Shown here: positions 5,700 through 13,422 of the stretch, piece by piece
How positions within the stretch are numbered: position 1 is the first letter of the stretch
How the letters are laid out: the number at the start of each line of letters is the position of its first letter
Origin: CAZHOV01 sp964534315
Lineage (GTDB): Bacteria > Bacteroidota > Bacteroidia > Chitinophagales > Saprospiraceae
Direction: 5' to 3'
NCBI GenBank assembly: GCA_964534315.1
Contig: CAZHOV010000113.1
Coordinates: 1-18,556, forward strand
Length of the DNA: 18,556 nucleotides
Program-made: the position numbers and the translations under genes
The notes under the pieces: generated by a model
Database searches by the model: none
What the model was told of the DNA's origin: nothing
The model's input: only the letters and a program-made list of their open reading frames with translations

Positions 5700-6566
5700 A
5701 TGGAAACAGCAGAATTACTAAAGAAAGTACGGAAGATAGAGATCAAAACGAAAGGGCTTTCCCGGAATATCTTCGCCGGAGAATACCATAGTGCCTTCAA
5801 GGGGCAAGGGATCGTCTTTAGTGAAGTGCGCGAATACCAACCAGGTGATGATATCCGTACCATAGACTGGAAAGTAACTGCGCGTTTCAACCATCCGTAC
5901 ATCAAAATTTTTCAGGAGGAGCGTGAACTCACTATGATGCTTTTGGTGGATGTCAGTGGCTCGGAGGCCTTTGGATCGAAACAATGGTTTAAGCGCGAAA
6001 TGATCACGGAGATCGGTGCGGTCCTGGCTTTCTCCGCTATGCAAAACAATGATAAAGTCGGCGTGATCCTGTTCAGCGATAAGATCGAAAAATTTATACC
6101 CCCGCAAAAGGGGAAAATGCACGTGCTGCGCATCATCAGAGAACTGTTGGATTTCGAACCCCAAAGCAGCGGAACGAATATTTCCGAAGCGCTTAAATAT
6201 TTTTCCAACGTCATTCGGAAACGGTCAACGGTTTTCTTAATTTCCGATTTTATCGATCAGGGCTACGAAAATAATATGAAATCGGTGCGCAATAAACACG
6301 ATCTGATCGCCATGCAAATACACGATCCGCGTGAAGAAGAACTGCCTCCTGTTGGGCTTATACGGATAAAAGATGCCGAAACAGGTAGAGAACGATGGGT
6401 AGACACCTCCCGTAAAAAAGTGCGGACCCACTATAAAGCGCAATGGCTGAAACGGCGTGACGAACTTAGTCAGTTCCTTAAAAAAGCGGGCATTGACTTT
6501 ATACAGCTACGTACAGATCATGACTACGTAGTGCCAATGATGAATTTCTTTAAAAGCAGATTTTAG
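5700..6566 (+). CDS. DUF58 / VWA-like protein of the Bat operon
   Basis: A 288-residue soluble protein. The DUF58 signature VREYQPGDDIRTIDWKVTAR lies at residues 43-62, followed by LLVDVSGSEAFG (residues 81-92), where DVSGS is a MIDAS-type DxSxS metal site on a VWA-like fold. There is no membrane helix, so it is probably cytoplasmic. DUF58 proteins are nearly always encoded beside moxR and are thought to be clients or adaptors of the ATPase; the molecular role is not established. The start ATG at 5700 gives the family N-terminus (METAELLKKVRKIEIKTKGL). It lies right after the third hairpin unit, so a readthrough transcript from moxR would pass through all hairpins and the transposase gene. 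Confidence 0.93.
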   Translation: METAELLKKVRKIEIKTKGLSRNIFAGEYHSAFKGQGIVFSEVREYQPGDDIRTIDWKVTARFNHPYIKIFQEERELTMMLLVDVSGSEAFGSKQWFKREMITEIGAVLAFSAMQNNDKVGVILFSDKIEKFIPPQKGKMHVLRIIRELLDFEPQSSGTNISEALKYFSNVIRKRSTVFLISDFIDQGYENNMKSVRNKHDLIAMQIHDPREEELPPVGLIRIKDAETGRERWVDTSRKKVRTHYKAQWLKRRDELSQFLKKAGIDFIQLRTDHDYVVPMMNFFKSRF

Positions 6567-6672
6567 TAATTCATAAAATAAGTTTATTGGTTGATTAGAA
6601 GGCAGTTGAGGCTTTATCAAGAGTTTATAGCCGTCCTATTTGTAACCAATCGACTGATTACTGAACCGATAT

Positions 6673-7611
6673 ATGAAGCGCAATAAGTACACGATACTCG
6701 CACTACTATGCTGGTTTGTTTTACCCCTCTCCTACGGGCAACAAGTTGAGGTAACTGCCTCTTTGGACACCAACAGGATGCTTATTGGTGAGCAGGTTGC
6801 TTTGAACCTGCAGGTCGTCAAACCTAAATCCGTAAGTGTCTTTTTTCCTGTAATCACCGATACGGTCTCTAAGATGGTAGAAGTCCTTAAAGTAGCGGAT
6901 ATTGATAGTGTTGAGCTGCAAGAAGATTTGGTGCAGTTAAGCCGTTCATTGACCATCACTGCTTTTGACAGTGGTTTCCACCGGATAGGGCCCATGCCTT
7001 TTATCGTAAAAAAAGCAAATCAACAAACAGACACGCTATATACCGAACCGACCTACCTCGACGTCTACCTGGTTGAGGTAGATACTACTGAGGCCATAAA
7101 GCCTATCAAGGGGCCTGTCGGAGCGCCCTATACACTCCGCGATGTCTTGCCCTGGCTGTTGGGAGGTGTTTTGTTGCTGGCTGTTTTAATCGGTGTATAT
7201 ACTTATTTAAAACGTCGGAAGAAACCCGAAGCAGTTGTTGTGGCCAAACCGGTTCCTAAAGAGCCTCCGCATGTGATTGCATTTAGAGATTTGGATAAAT
7301 TAAAGGAAGCCAAGTTATGGCAAGAAGGGAAGGTAAAGGCGTATCACTCTCAATTGACAGAAATTATCCGTACTTATATTGAGCATCGGTTTAAAATTCC
7401 GGCCTTAGAACAAACCAGCGATGAAATATTGAGTTCTTTTAGAAATAGCGGCCTGGACAAGGAAGTGCCCTTTGAAAGTTTACAGCAGATGCTGGTCATG
7501 GCTGATCTTGTCAAGTTTGCTAAAGGAACGCCGCTGGCCAAAGACAATTACCGGGTGCTGGAGGAAGCATATGATTTTGTGAAAAAAACGACTAATAACA
7601 ATGAGGAATGA
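6673..7611 (+). CDS. BatD-like small membrane protein of the Bat operon
   Basis: 312 residues. A signal peptide ends near SYGQQ (about 22), a periplasmic beta-rich domain (about 25-135) resembles the N-terminal repeats of BatD (promise of high sequence pairs such as IGEQVALNLQV and FDSGFHRIGPMPF), one membrane helix lies at about 159-179, and a basic cytoplasmic region ends in an alpha-helical part (FRDLDKLKEAKLWQEGKVKAYHSQLTEIIRTYIEHRF). This architecture is common between the DUF58 gene and batA in Bacteroidota; it usually has no firm name. The last codons (Asn-Asn-Asn-Glu-Glu-stop) lie in the 7-bp tandem array at 7600, so the exact C-terminus may be variable. Function is inferred only from its place in the operon. 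Confidence 0.8.
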   Translation: MKRNKYTILALLCWFVLPLSYGQQVEVTASLDTNRMLIGEQVALNLQVVKPKSVSVFFPVITDTVSKMVEVLKVADIDSVELQEDLVQLSRSLTITAFDSGFHRIGPMPFIVKKANQQTDTLYTEPTYLDVYLVEVDTTEAIKPIKGPVGAPYTLRDVLPWLLGGVLLLAVLIGVYTYLKRRKKPEAVVVAKPVPKEPPHVIAFRDLDKLKEAKLWQEGKVKAYHSQLTEIIRTYIEHRFKIPALEQTSDEILSSFRNSGLDKEVPFESLQQMLVMADLVKFAKGTPLAKDNYRVLEEAYDFVKKTTNNNEE

Positions 7612-7634
7612 GCAATGAGGAATGTGCAATTAAT
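7600..7634. repeat. Degenerate tandem repeat, 7-bp period, overlapping a stop codon
   Basis: Five successive 7-mers: AATGAGG, AATGAGC, AATGAGG, AATGTGC, AATTAAT. The array starts in the last codons of the preceding gene and supplies its TGA stop codon (7609-7611). It fills most of the spacer before batA. Confidence 0.65.
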
Positions 7635-7655
7635 GGTTAAGGAAAACAGATCCAC

Positions 7656-8651
7656 ATGTTGAGTGATATAACCTTTAAAAATCCGGAATTTTTGTGGTTG
7701 TTGATCGGGTTAGTACCGATGATCGCCGGATATATCTGGTATCAGGCGAAATGGCAGGCTTCTATCCGGTTGTCTACTATTGGCGTGTTTGACGGGGCGC
7801 CGGTTTCCTTAAAGTACTACTTGAGGCATATTCCTCCCTTTCTGAGATTATCGGCTATTGCGTTGATCATCATAGCGCTAGCCCGACCACAATCTTCTGA
7901 AAATTTTACCGACAAAGAAGTGGAAGGTATTGATATCGTTATTTGTACCGATATTTCCGGAAGTATGCGGGCGCGTGATTTTACTCCCGACCGGTTGGAG
8001 GCTGCGAAGGAAGTGGCTTCCAAGTTTATTGAAAGCCGCCCCAATGATCGCATCGGATTAGTCATTTTCGGTGGAGAAAGTTTTACCCAATGCCCCCTGA
8101 CTACTGATCATACCGTTATCCAAAACCTCTTGAGCGAGATAAAGAGTGGTATGCTGGAGGACGGAACTGCAGTTGGACTGGGGTTGGCTACCTCCGCAGC
8201 TCGCCTGAAGGATAGTGATGCCAAAAGCAAGGTGATCATTCTGCTTACGGACGGAGTCAACAATATGGGAGAGGTTTCTCCACAAACGGCAGGTGAAATT
8301 GCGCGTGAATTTGGCATCCGGGTGTACACCATCGGAGTAGGAACCAGAGGCACAGCCCCAATGCCAGTACAAACTCCTTTTGGGGAGCAATACCAGCAAA
8401 TGGAGGTGGAAATCGATGAAGAAATGCTGACAGAGATCGCTCAGATGACGGGCGGGAAATATTTCCGGGCAACGAATAAATCCGCTCTTGAGGGAGTCTA
8501 CCAGGAAATTGACCAGTTGGAAAAAACCAGGATCAGCGTCATAGAATTTAGTGAAAAGAATGATGAATATTTGAAGTTTGCCTTACTTGCAGGGCTGTTT
8601 TTGTTAGTTGAAATTGTATTGAGGTATACCGTTTTTAGAACAGTACCGTGA
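7656..8651 (+). CDS. batA: BatA, membrane-anchored VWA protein
   Basis: 331 residues with two N-terminal membrane segments (about 12-28 and 62-77), a VWA domain, and a C-terminal membrane helix (about 307-327). The MIDAS metal site is complete in appearance: DISGS at 99-103, the GTAVG threonine loop, and LLTDGVNN. The VWA domain between the helices probably faces the periplasm. BatA and BatB are paired VWA proteins of the Bacteroides aerotolerance system and may form a complex with each other and with BatC. The next gene is a paralogue with the same layout. The spacer upstream is made of 7-bp repeats, so ribosome binding is not shown by a Shine-Dalgarno motif, which is normal in this phylum. 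Confidence 0.93.
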   Translation: MLSDITFKNPEFLWLLIGLVPMIAGYIWYQAKWQASIRLSTIGVFDGAPVSLKYYLRHIPPFLRLSAIALIIIALARPQSSENFTDKEVEGIDIVICTDISGSMRARDFTPDRLEAAKEVASKFIESRPNDRIGLVIFGGESFTQCPLTTDHTVIQNLLSEIKSGMLEDGTAVGLGLATSAARLKDSDAKSKVIILLTDGVNNMGEVSPQTAGEIAREFGIRVYTIGVGTRGTAPMPVQTPFGEQYQQMEVEIDEEMLTEIAQMTGGKYFRATNKSALEGVYQEIDQLEKTRISVIEFSEKNDEYLKFALLAGLFLLVEIVLRYTVFRTVP

Positions 8652-8698
8652 TAAATATTCTGAATTACACTGTTCAATATTCAATGAAAAAAATAACG

Positions 8699-8726
8699 GT
8701 TTACTGTTTACTGTTCACCGTTAGCT
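8699..8726. repeat. Tandem repeat, 7-bp period, four units
   Basis: GTTTACT, GTTTACT, GTTCACC and GTTAGCT follow one another without gap in the spacer between batA and batB, 10 bp before the batB start. Different sequence from the array at 7600 but the same period. Confidence 0.65.
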
Positions 8727-8736
8727 AAAAGAAAAT

Positions 8737-9765
8737 ATGTTTCGATTCGAACATACGACCTATTTATATTTACTTGCTGCAATTCCAATATTGCTTATGC
8801 TATTCCTATTGGCCAGATACTACCGGAAAAGAGCCATTCGGAAGTTTGGCGACCTGCCGGTCATGCAGCGGTTAATACCTGAATATTCCGCTATCCGGCC
8901 AGTGATCAAAGCGACGTTGATCTTATTGGGGACGCTGTTTCTCATCCTAGGTATTGCGAATCCCCAAATGGGTAATAAATTGGAAACGGTAAAGCGGGAG
9001 GGGGTAGAGATCATGATCGCCCTGGATATCTCCAATAGTATGATGGCTGAGGACATTAAACCCAACCGGCTGGAACAGGCTAAATTGGCGATCGGCCAAT
9101 TGATCAAGCGGCTTAAAAATGATAAATTGGGGCTGGTGGTCTTTGCAGGTCAGGCCTATGTACAGCTTCCGTTAACCACGGATTACTCGGCTGCACGCAT
9201 GTTTCTAAATGGTGTGAATACGAATACCATTCCGGTACAAGGGACCGCAATCGGTGCAGCCATCGAGCTCAGCCTGGAATCTTTCGATCCGGATACCGAA
9301 GGCAACAAAGCGCTCGTTATCATATCTGATGGTGAAAATCATGAAGACGATGCAGTGGAATTAGCGCAACAAGCTCAGGAGCAAGGAATACAGGTTCATA
9401 CGATCGGCATCGGTTCTGCAGAAGGCGTACCCATTCCGGTTTATAATCGCTATGGCCAAAAAGACTTCCGTAGGGACCGGGAAGGCAATGTGGTGATCAC
9501 CAAACTCAACGAGCAAATGATGCAGCAAATAGCTGCTGGCGGTGGAGGTACTTTTGTAAAAGCAACAAATGTTACCGCAGCCCTCAAACTGGTGTTTGAA
9601 AAGATAAATGAGTTAGAAAAACAGGAATTTGGCACTGCAAAAGTTGCTGATTACGACTCCTGGTTTCAGATACCTCTGGCTTTGGCTTTAGTCTTCCTGA
9701 TTCTGGAGTTTTTTATCCTCCCCAGAAAAAACCGGATTTTATCAAAAGTAGATCTCTTTAAGTAA
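8737..9765 (+). CDS. batB: BatB, membrane-anchored VWA protein
   Basis: 342 residues, a paralogue of BatA with the same plan: N-terminal helices (about 9-27 and 57-74), VWA domain, C-terminal helix (about 310-330, WFQIPLALALVFLILEFFIL). The MIDAS motif is DISNS (97-101), with the GTAIGAAIELS loop and VIISDGENH. The family name follows from its order after batA and before the TPR gene batC. It differs from BatA in the GGGGTFVKATN segment near 260-270. It is expected to act in the inner membrane with BatA. Reading frame intact; no unusual features. Confidence 0.93.
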   Translation: MFRFEHTTYLYLLAAIPILLMLFLLARYYRKRAIRKFGDLPVMQRLIPEYSAIRPVIKATLILLGTLFLILGIANPQMGNKLETVKREGVEIMIALDISNSMMAEDIKPNRLEQAKLAIGQLIKRLKNDKLGLVVFAGQAYVQLPLTTDYSAARMFLNGVNTNTIPVQGTAIGAAIELSLESFDPDTEGNKALVIISDGENHEDDAVELAQQAQEQGIQVHTIGIGSAEGVPIPVYNRYGQKDFRRDREGNVVITKLNEQMMQQIAAGGGGTFVKATNVTAALKLVFEKINELEKQEFGTAKVADYDSWFQIPLALALVFLILEFFILPRKNRILSKVDLFK

Positions 9766-9821
9766 GGGGACAAGACAGCCAGAGGACAGAAAGACCAGAG
9801 GATAGGAGGACCAGAATAAAA
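9766..9821. repeat. Degenerate tandem repeat, 8-bp period, seven units
   Basis: Starting at the first base after the batB stop codon, the sequence reads in 8-mers of the type GAGGACCA: GGGGACAA, GACAGCCA, GAGGACAG, AAAGACCA, GAGGATAG, GAGGACCA, GAATAAAA. The core is shared with the array after hypA (99-130, other strand). It fills nearly the whole spacer before batC. Confidence 0.7.
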
Positions 9822-9832
9822 AAGAAATAGTC

Positions 9833-10624
9833 ATGAAGAGAAAATTCTTATTAACAGTCTTAACTACGTTATTAATCACTTCATTATCTTTTGCTCAAAA
9901 GGATCGTTCTTTTGTGCGGGAAGGGAATCGTTCTTATGAAAAAGGCGATTATGAAGGGGCAGCCGAGTCCTACCGTAAAGGAGTTGAAGAAAACGTATAT
10001 TCCTATTCGGCTAATTTCAATCTGGGTAATGCCTTATACCAACAAGGAGAATATGAGTCGGCCGCCAGTCAGTATGACCGCCTTCGACAGCCGGGGATGA
10101 ATGAGGAAGACCTGGCAAGGGTATACCATAATCTGGGGAATACCATGCTGGAACAGAAGCAATACAATAAAAGCGTCGAAGCTTATAAAGAAGCGCTTCG
10201 GCTCAATCCCAACGATAACGACACGCGCTACAACCTGGTTTATGCTATGAAAAAATTGCAGGAGCAGCAACAACAACAGAACGGCCAGGATAATAAAGAC
10301 CAAGAACAAAACAAGGATCAGGAACAAGAAAATCAGGATCAGCAGAACGATCAAGATCAGCAAGACCAACAAGAAAATCAAGAGCAGAAGCAAGAACAGC
10401 AAGGCCAGCAAGAAGAGCAACAGCAACAAGGTGAAGAAGAACAGCAACAGCAGCAACAAGAGCAAGGACAACAAGGAGAGCAACAAGAACAGCAAAATAA
10501 GTTGTCCCGAAAAGAGGCGGAACGTATTCTTCAAGCTCTCCAAATGGATGAAAAAGAACTGCACGAGCAGATGAAGAAAAAGAAAATTAAGGGTAAGAAG
10601 GTCAGGATTTTAAAAGATTGGTAA
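9833..10624 (+). CDS. batC: BatC, TPR protein with glutamine-rich linker
   Basis: 263 residues. A signal peptide (to about SFAQ, residue 21) precedes TPR repeats (about 24-140, with NFNLGNALYQQGEYESA and YHNLGNTMLEQKQYNKSVEAYKEALRLNPND). Then comes a very glutamine- and glutamate-rich stretch at about 143-227, and a conserved basic C-terminus (LSRKEAERILQALQMDEKELHEQ to KGKKVRILKDW). TPR units bind partner proteins, here probably BatA/BatB in the periplasm or at the membrane. The Q-rich linker is encoded by CAA/CAG-rich DNA and is prone to slippage; it also creates a long spurious leucine-rich open frame on the other strand. Length is variable in this family because of this linker. Confidence 0.92.
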   Translation: MKRKFLLTVLTTLLITSLSFAQKDRSFVREGNRSYEKGDYEGAAESYRKGVEENVYSYSANFNLGNALYQQGEYESAASQYDRLRQPGMNEEDLARVYHNLGNTMLEQKQYNKSVEAYKEALRLNPNDNDTRYNLVYAMKKLQEQQQQQNGQDNKDQEQNKDQEQENQDQQNDQDQQDQQENQEQKQEQQGQQEEQQQQGEEEQQQQQQEQGQQGEQQEQQNKLSRKEAERILQALQMDEKELHEQMKKKKIKGKKVRILKDW

Positions 10625-10653
10625 GGATTCAGACAATGAAGAGAAATTAAATA

Positions 10654-12510
10654 ATGATGTTTCTAAATAATAAAATTTACTTAATTCTACTTTTTACCTT
10701 CTTATCAACGTTAGTTGTTGCCCAGGACGTCACCTTCCAGGCCAAAGCGCCCAGTGTGGTGAGTGCCGGAGAGCGATTTAGGTTGACGTACTCGGTAAAT
10801 GCCCAGGGGAGTGGGTTTCAGGCTGGAGATTTGAGTGGATTTACGGTGCTTTCGGGGCCTAGTTCTTCGACACAGTCGAGCGTGCAGATCATCAACGGAA
10901 AGATGGAGCAGAGCATGAAGGTGTCTTATTCATATATCCTGGAAGCGTCAAAAGAAGGTACCTTTACGATTTCGCCGGGTAAGGTAACCGTGGATGGAAA
11001 GGAGTATATGTCAAATGCGTTGCGGATTGAGGTGGTAAAATCGCAAAATACGGCCAAAAGCAATACTAATTCGAGAAATAGAGGCAATAATACACCGCCT
11101 GCCAGCTCAGGGAACGACGCCGTTGTTGGAAATGAAGACCTGTACATGCGTATGTTGATCTCTAAGCGGGAAGTCATACAAGGAGAGCCTATTGTAGCTA
11201 CGTTGAAACTTTATACACGTGTCAATTTGGCCGATTTGGGCGGCTTTAAAACCCCTGAGTTCAATGGTTTTTGGAGCGAGGTACTCCGCCAGGCGCAAAA
11301 TCTGGATTTTCAACGGGAGAATATTAACGGCACTATTTATAATACAGCCGTTCTTCAACAGAATGTACTGATTCCGGAACGCTCTGGTCAGTTGACCATT
11401 GAGCAGGCAGAATTGACGGCTGTGGCCCAGGTGCAGGTTAGCGGAGGGCGATCCAGAAGCCTGTTTGATCAGTATTTCGGAAGGCGCAAGAATGTCAAAA
11501 AAGTACTTACTTCTCCTCCTATCAACATAAATGTAAAGCCCCTACCCCCCGGTGCTCCGGGAACCTTTACCGGCGCCGTCGGCGATATAAAACTCAACGC
11601 TACCTTAGACCCTCTATCCACCAAGACCAATGAGCCGATCTCTTTAAAGCTGACCTTTTCAGGGTCTGGAAATCTGAAACTGCTGCCCGAGCCGCAAATC
11701 AACTTTCCTACTGATTTTGAGGTGTATGATCCTAAGGTTAGCAATAATTATAATGCCAGTGCCAAAGGTTTTTCGGGTAGAAAGACCTTCGAATATTTGT
11801 TGATTCCCAGGCATGAAGGGACCTACGAGATTCCCAAGATGGAATTTGCTGTGTTTGATCTGCAAACTAAAAAATACAAAACCCTTTCCGCCGGTCCTTT
11901 TACCGTAGAGGTAGCGAAGGGAGAGGGAGGTACCGACGTTATTGCCATTGATCCGGGTATGATCAAGGAAGATGTGGAGCAGTTGGGCTCCGATATCCGG
12001 TATATCAAAACCAATGAAATAGAGTTGCGTTCTAAAGACCGTCCGTTTTTTGGCTCTGCATCTTTTTATCTTTCTTATGCCGCTTCTCTTGGTGCTTTTT
12101 TCCTGGTGTTTTTCCTATTGAAAAGACAGCAAAAGCAGCGAGAAGATGTTGTATTCATGAAAACCAAAAAAGCAGGTCGCGTTGCTCAAAAGCGGTTGAA
12201 GGCAGCCAAAGAACATATGGATAAAGGCGAACGGGAGCCTTTTTATAAAGAGGTGCTCAATGCGCAATGGGGATATTTATCCGATAAATTGAATATTCCC
12301 AGAGGCCAGCTGAATAAAGAAAGAGTAAGCGCTTATTTAGCAGAAAAGGGAGTAGAGCAATCGCTTATTGAAGATTTTCTGGGTCTCATGGATCGCTGTG
12401 AATTCGCCCAATTTGCTCCCGGAGTAGGGGAAGGCGAGCTTTCGGACGTCTATAATGAAGCGGCGGGGTTGATTGGAAAAATGGAAGGGCAGTTGAAAAT
12501 TAAGCATTAA
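10654..12510 (+). CDS. batD: BatD, periplasmic oxygen-tolerance protein
   Basis: 618 residues, normal BatD length. A signal peptide ends near VVAQD (about 24). Repeated beta-sandwich-like domains follow (about 25-130, 160-295 and 305-420), with typical phrases such as VSAGERFRLTYSVNAQGSGF, FKTPEFNGFWSE and PRHEGTYEIPKMEF. One membrane helix (about 468-489) precedes a cytoplasmic alpha-helical tail with a KRLKAAKEHMDKGEREPFYKEV segment. A low-complexity Asn/Ser linker at 131-155 separates the first two domains. Two adjacent ATG codons (10654 and 10657) are possible starts and the difference is one residue. It follows batC by 29 bp, so it is in the same transcript. The biochemical role of BatD is not known. 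Confidence 0.93.
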   Translation: MMFLNNKIYLILLFTFLSTLVVAQDVTFQAKAPSVVSAGERFRLTYSVNAQGSGFQAGDLSGFTVLSGPSSSTQSSVQIINGKMEQSMKVSYSYILEASKEGTFTISPGKVTVDGKEYMSNALRIEVVKSQNTAKSNTNSRNRGNNTPPASSGNDAVVGNEDLYMRMLISKREVIQGEPIVATLKLYTRVNLADLGGFKTPEFNGFWSEVLRQAQNLDFQRENINGTIYNTAVLQQNVLIPERSGQLTIEQAELTAVAQVQVSGGRSRSLFDQYFGRRKNVKKVLTSPPININVKPLPPGAPGTFTGAVGDIKLNATLDPLSTKTNEPISLKLTFSGSGNLKLLPEPQINFPTDFEVYDPKVSNNYNASAKGFSGRKTFEYLLIPRHEGTYEIPKMEFAVFDLQTKKYKTLSAGPFTVEVAKGEGGTDVIAIDPGMIKEDVEQLGSDIRYIKTNEIELRSKDRPFFGSASFYLSYAASLGAFFLVFFLLKRQQKQREDVVFMKTKKAGRVAQKRLKAAKEHMDKGEREPFYKEVLNAQWGYLSDKLNIPRGQLNKERVSAYLAEKGVEQSLIEDFLGLMDRCEFAQFAPGVGEGELSDVYNEAAGLIGKMEGQLKIKH

Positions 12511-12532
12511 GAATAAAAAATAGATTTGTAGT

Positions 12533-12626
12533 GAGGAATGAAAAGGAATGAAATCAAAATGAAAAAAGAATGAATTTTTTTGAAGGGTCAGAGAAAATAT
12601 AAAGTATGAAATATGAATTATGAAAA
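12533..12626. repeat. Low-complexity spacer with 8- to 10-bp periodicity
   Basis: AGGAATGAAA is repeated with drift through about 12575. At 12603-12626 the units AGTATGAA, ATATGAAT and TATGAAAA follow with an 8-bp period and contain the batE start codon (12613). The pattern is similar in style to the other Bat-operon spacers but less regular. Confidence 0.45.
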
Positions 12627-13389
12627 AATAACTATACATAGAATTTTCTTTCTTCTGTTTCTGGCTTTTACGATTAATATCGCAATTGCACAGGACAATC
12701 AAGCCTTGCTTCAACAAGCTGCAGATGCTTACAGTGCCGGCAATTATCAGAATGCGATTGCGCTTTATGAACAGGTGCTGGCCAGCGGGGAGCATGCCTT
12801 TGAGGTGTATTACAACCTGGGGAATGCCTATTTCAAGGAAGGAGAGATTGCGCCGGCTATCCTCAATTATGAGCGCGCCGCCCGCCTCAACCCCGCCGAC
12901 CCTGACCTTCAGCACAACCTGGCAATGGCGCAGGCGCGCACCGTCGATAAGGTAGATATGTTGCCCGTTCCCGAATTGATCACCGGGTTTAAATCGTTTG
13001 TCAATGGTATTCCCGCTGATACCTGGGCGATATTCAGTATCGTTGCCTTTATCCTTATGCTAATCTTGATCGGAGTGTTTTTATTCTCTGCTCCACGGTG
13101 GATAAAGCAGCTAACCTTTTCCTTGGCTGTCGTTGCTTTGATTTTTGCGTTGGTGTTTCTCTTTTTTGGTTGGCAACAGCAACGTTGGATCAACAGCCAG
13201 AAAGAAGCCATTATTTTTGAGCCTTCCATCACTGTAGTGAGTACGCCCGATCAATCTGCCCAGAATCTTTTTGTATTGCATGAAGGCACTAAAGTACGCG
13301 TTATTGAGCGTTTTCGCGATTGGATACGAATTAGGATTGGAGACGGCAATACTGGTTGGGTACCTGGGGAGACGGTGAAAGAGATATAG
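12613..13389 (+). CDS. batE: BatE, TPR and SH3-like membrane protein
   Basis: 258 residues. A signal peptide (to about IAIAQ, 27) is followed by TPR repeats (about 33-103, VYYNLGNAYFKEGEIAPAILNYERAARLNPADPD), two membrane helices (about 138-158 and 169-186), and a C-terminal bacterial SH3-like domain (about 200-256, with LHEGTKVRVIERFRDWIRIRIGDGNTGWV). SH3b domains often bind peptidoglycan or peptides, so BatE may link the Bat complex to the cell wall; this is inference. It is the last gene of the operon. Its final codons and stop codon (13387-13389) form the left arm of the terminator hairpin. Confidence 0.92.
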   Translation: MNYEKITIHRIFFLLFLAFTINIAIAQDNQALLQQAADAYSAGNYQNAIALYEQVLASGEHAFEVYYNLGNAYFKEGEIAPAILNYERAARLNPADPDLQHNLAMAQARTVDKVDMLPVPELITGFKSFVNGIPADTWAIFSIVAFILMLILIGVFLFSAPRWIKQLTFSLAVVALIFALVFLFFGWQQQRWINSQKEAIIFEPSITVVSTPDQSAQNLFVLHEGTKVRVIERFRDWIRIRIGDGNTGWVPGETVKEI

Positions 13390-13421
13390 GAAAAGCCGGA
13401 GCTTTTCCTATATCTCTTTTT
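13378..13421. terminator. Bidirectional rho-independent terminator, 19-bp perfect stem
   Basis: Positions 13378-13396 pair perfectly with 13401-13419 around a CGGA tetraloop, followed by a T-run on the plus strand and preceded by an A-run that serves as T-run on the minus strand. It lies between convergent batE and the T9SS protein gene. The left arm covers the last codons and stop of batE. Confidence 0.9.
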
Positions 13422-13422
13422 A

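Noticed and set aside
6567..6672. Imperfect inverted repeat (ATTGGTTGATTA and TAACCAATCGACTGATTA) between DUF58 gene and the next gene
   Set aside because: Several mismatches and no stable loop geometry; not clearly different from spacer noise.
10034..10564. 176-codon minus-strand open frame rich in leucine
   Set aside because: It is the antisense of the glutamine-rich linker of batC; CAA/CAG repeats read as TTG/CTG on the other strand. No family-like motifs.
12337..12915. 192-codon minus-strand open frame across the batD-batE junction
   Set aside because: It overlaps two well-supported genes and its translation has no coherent domain, only AT-rich low-complexity sequence.
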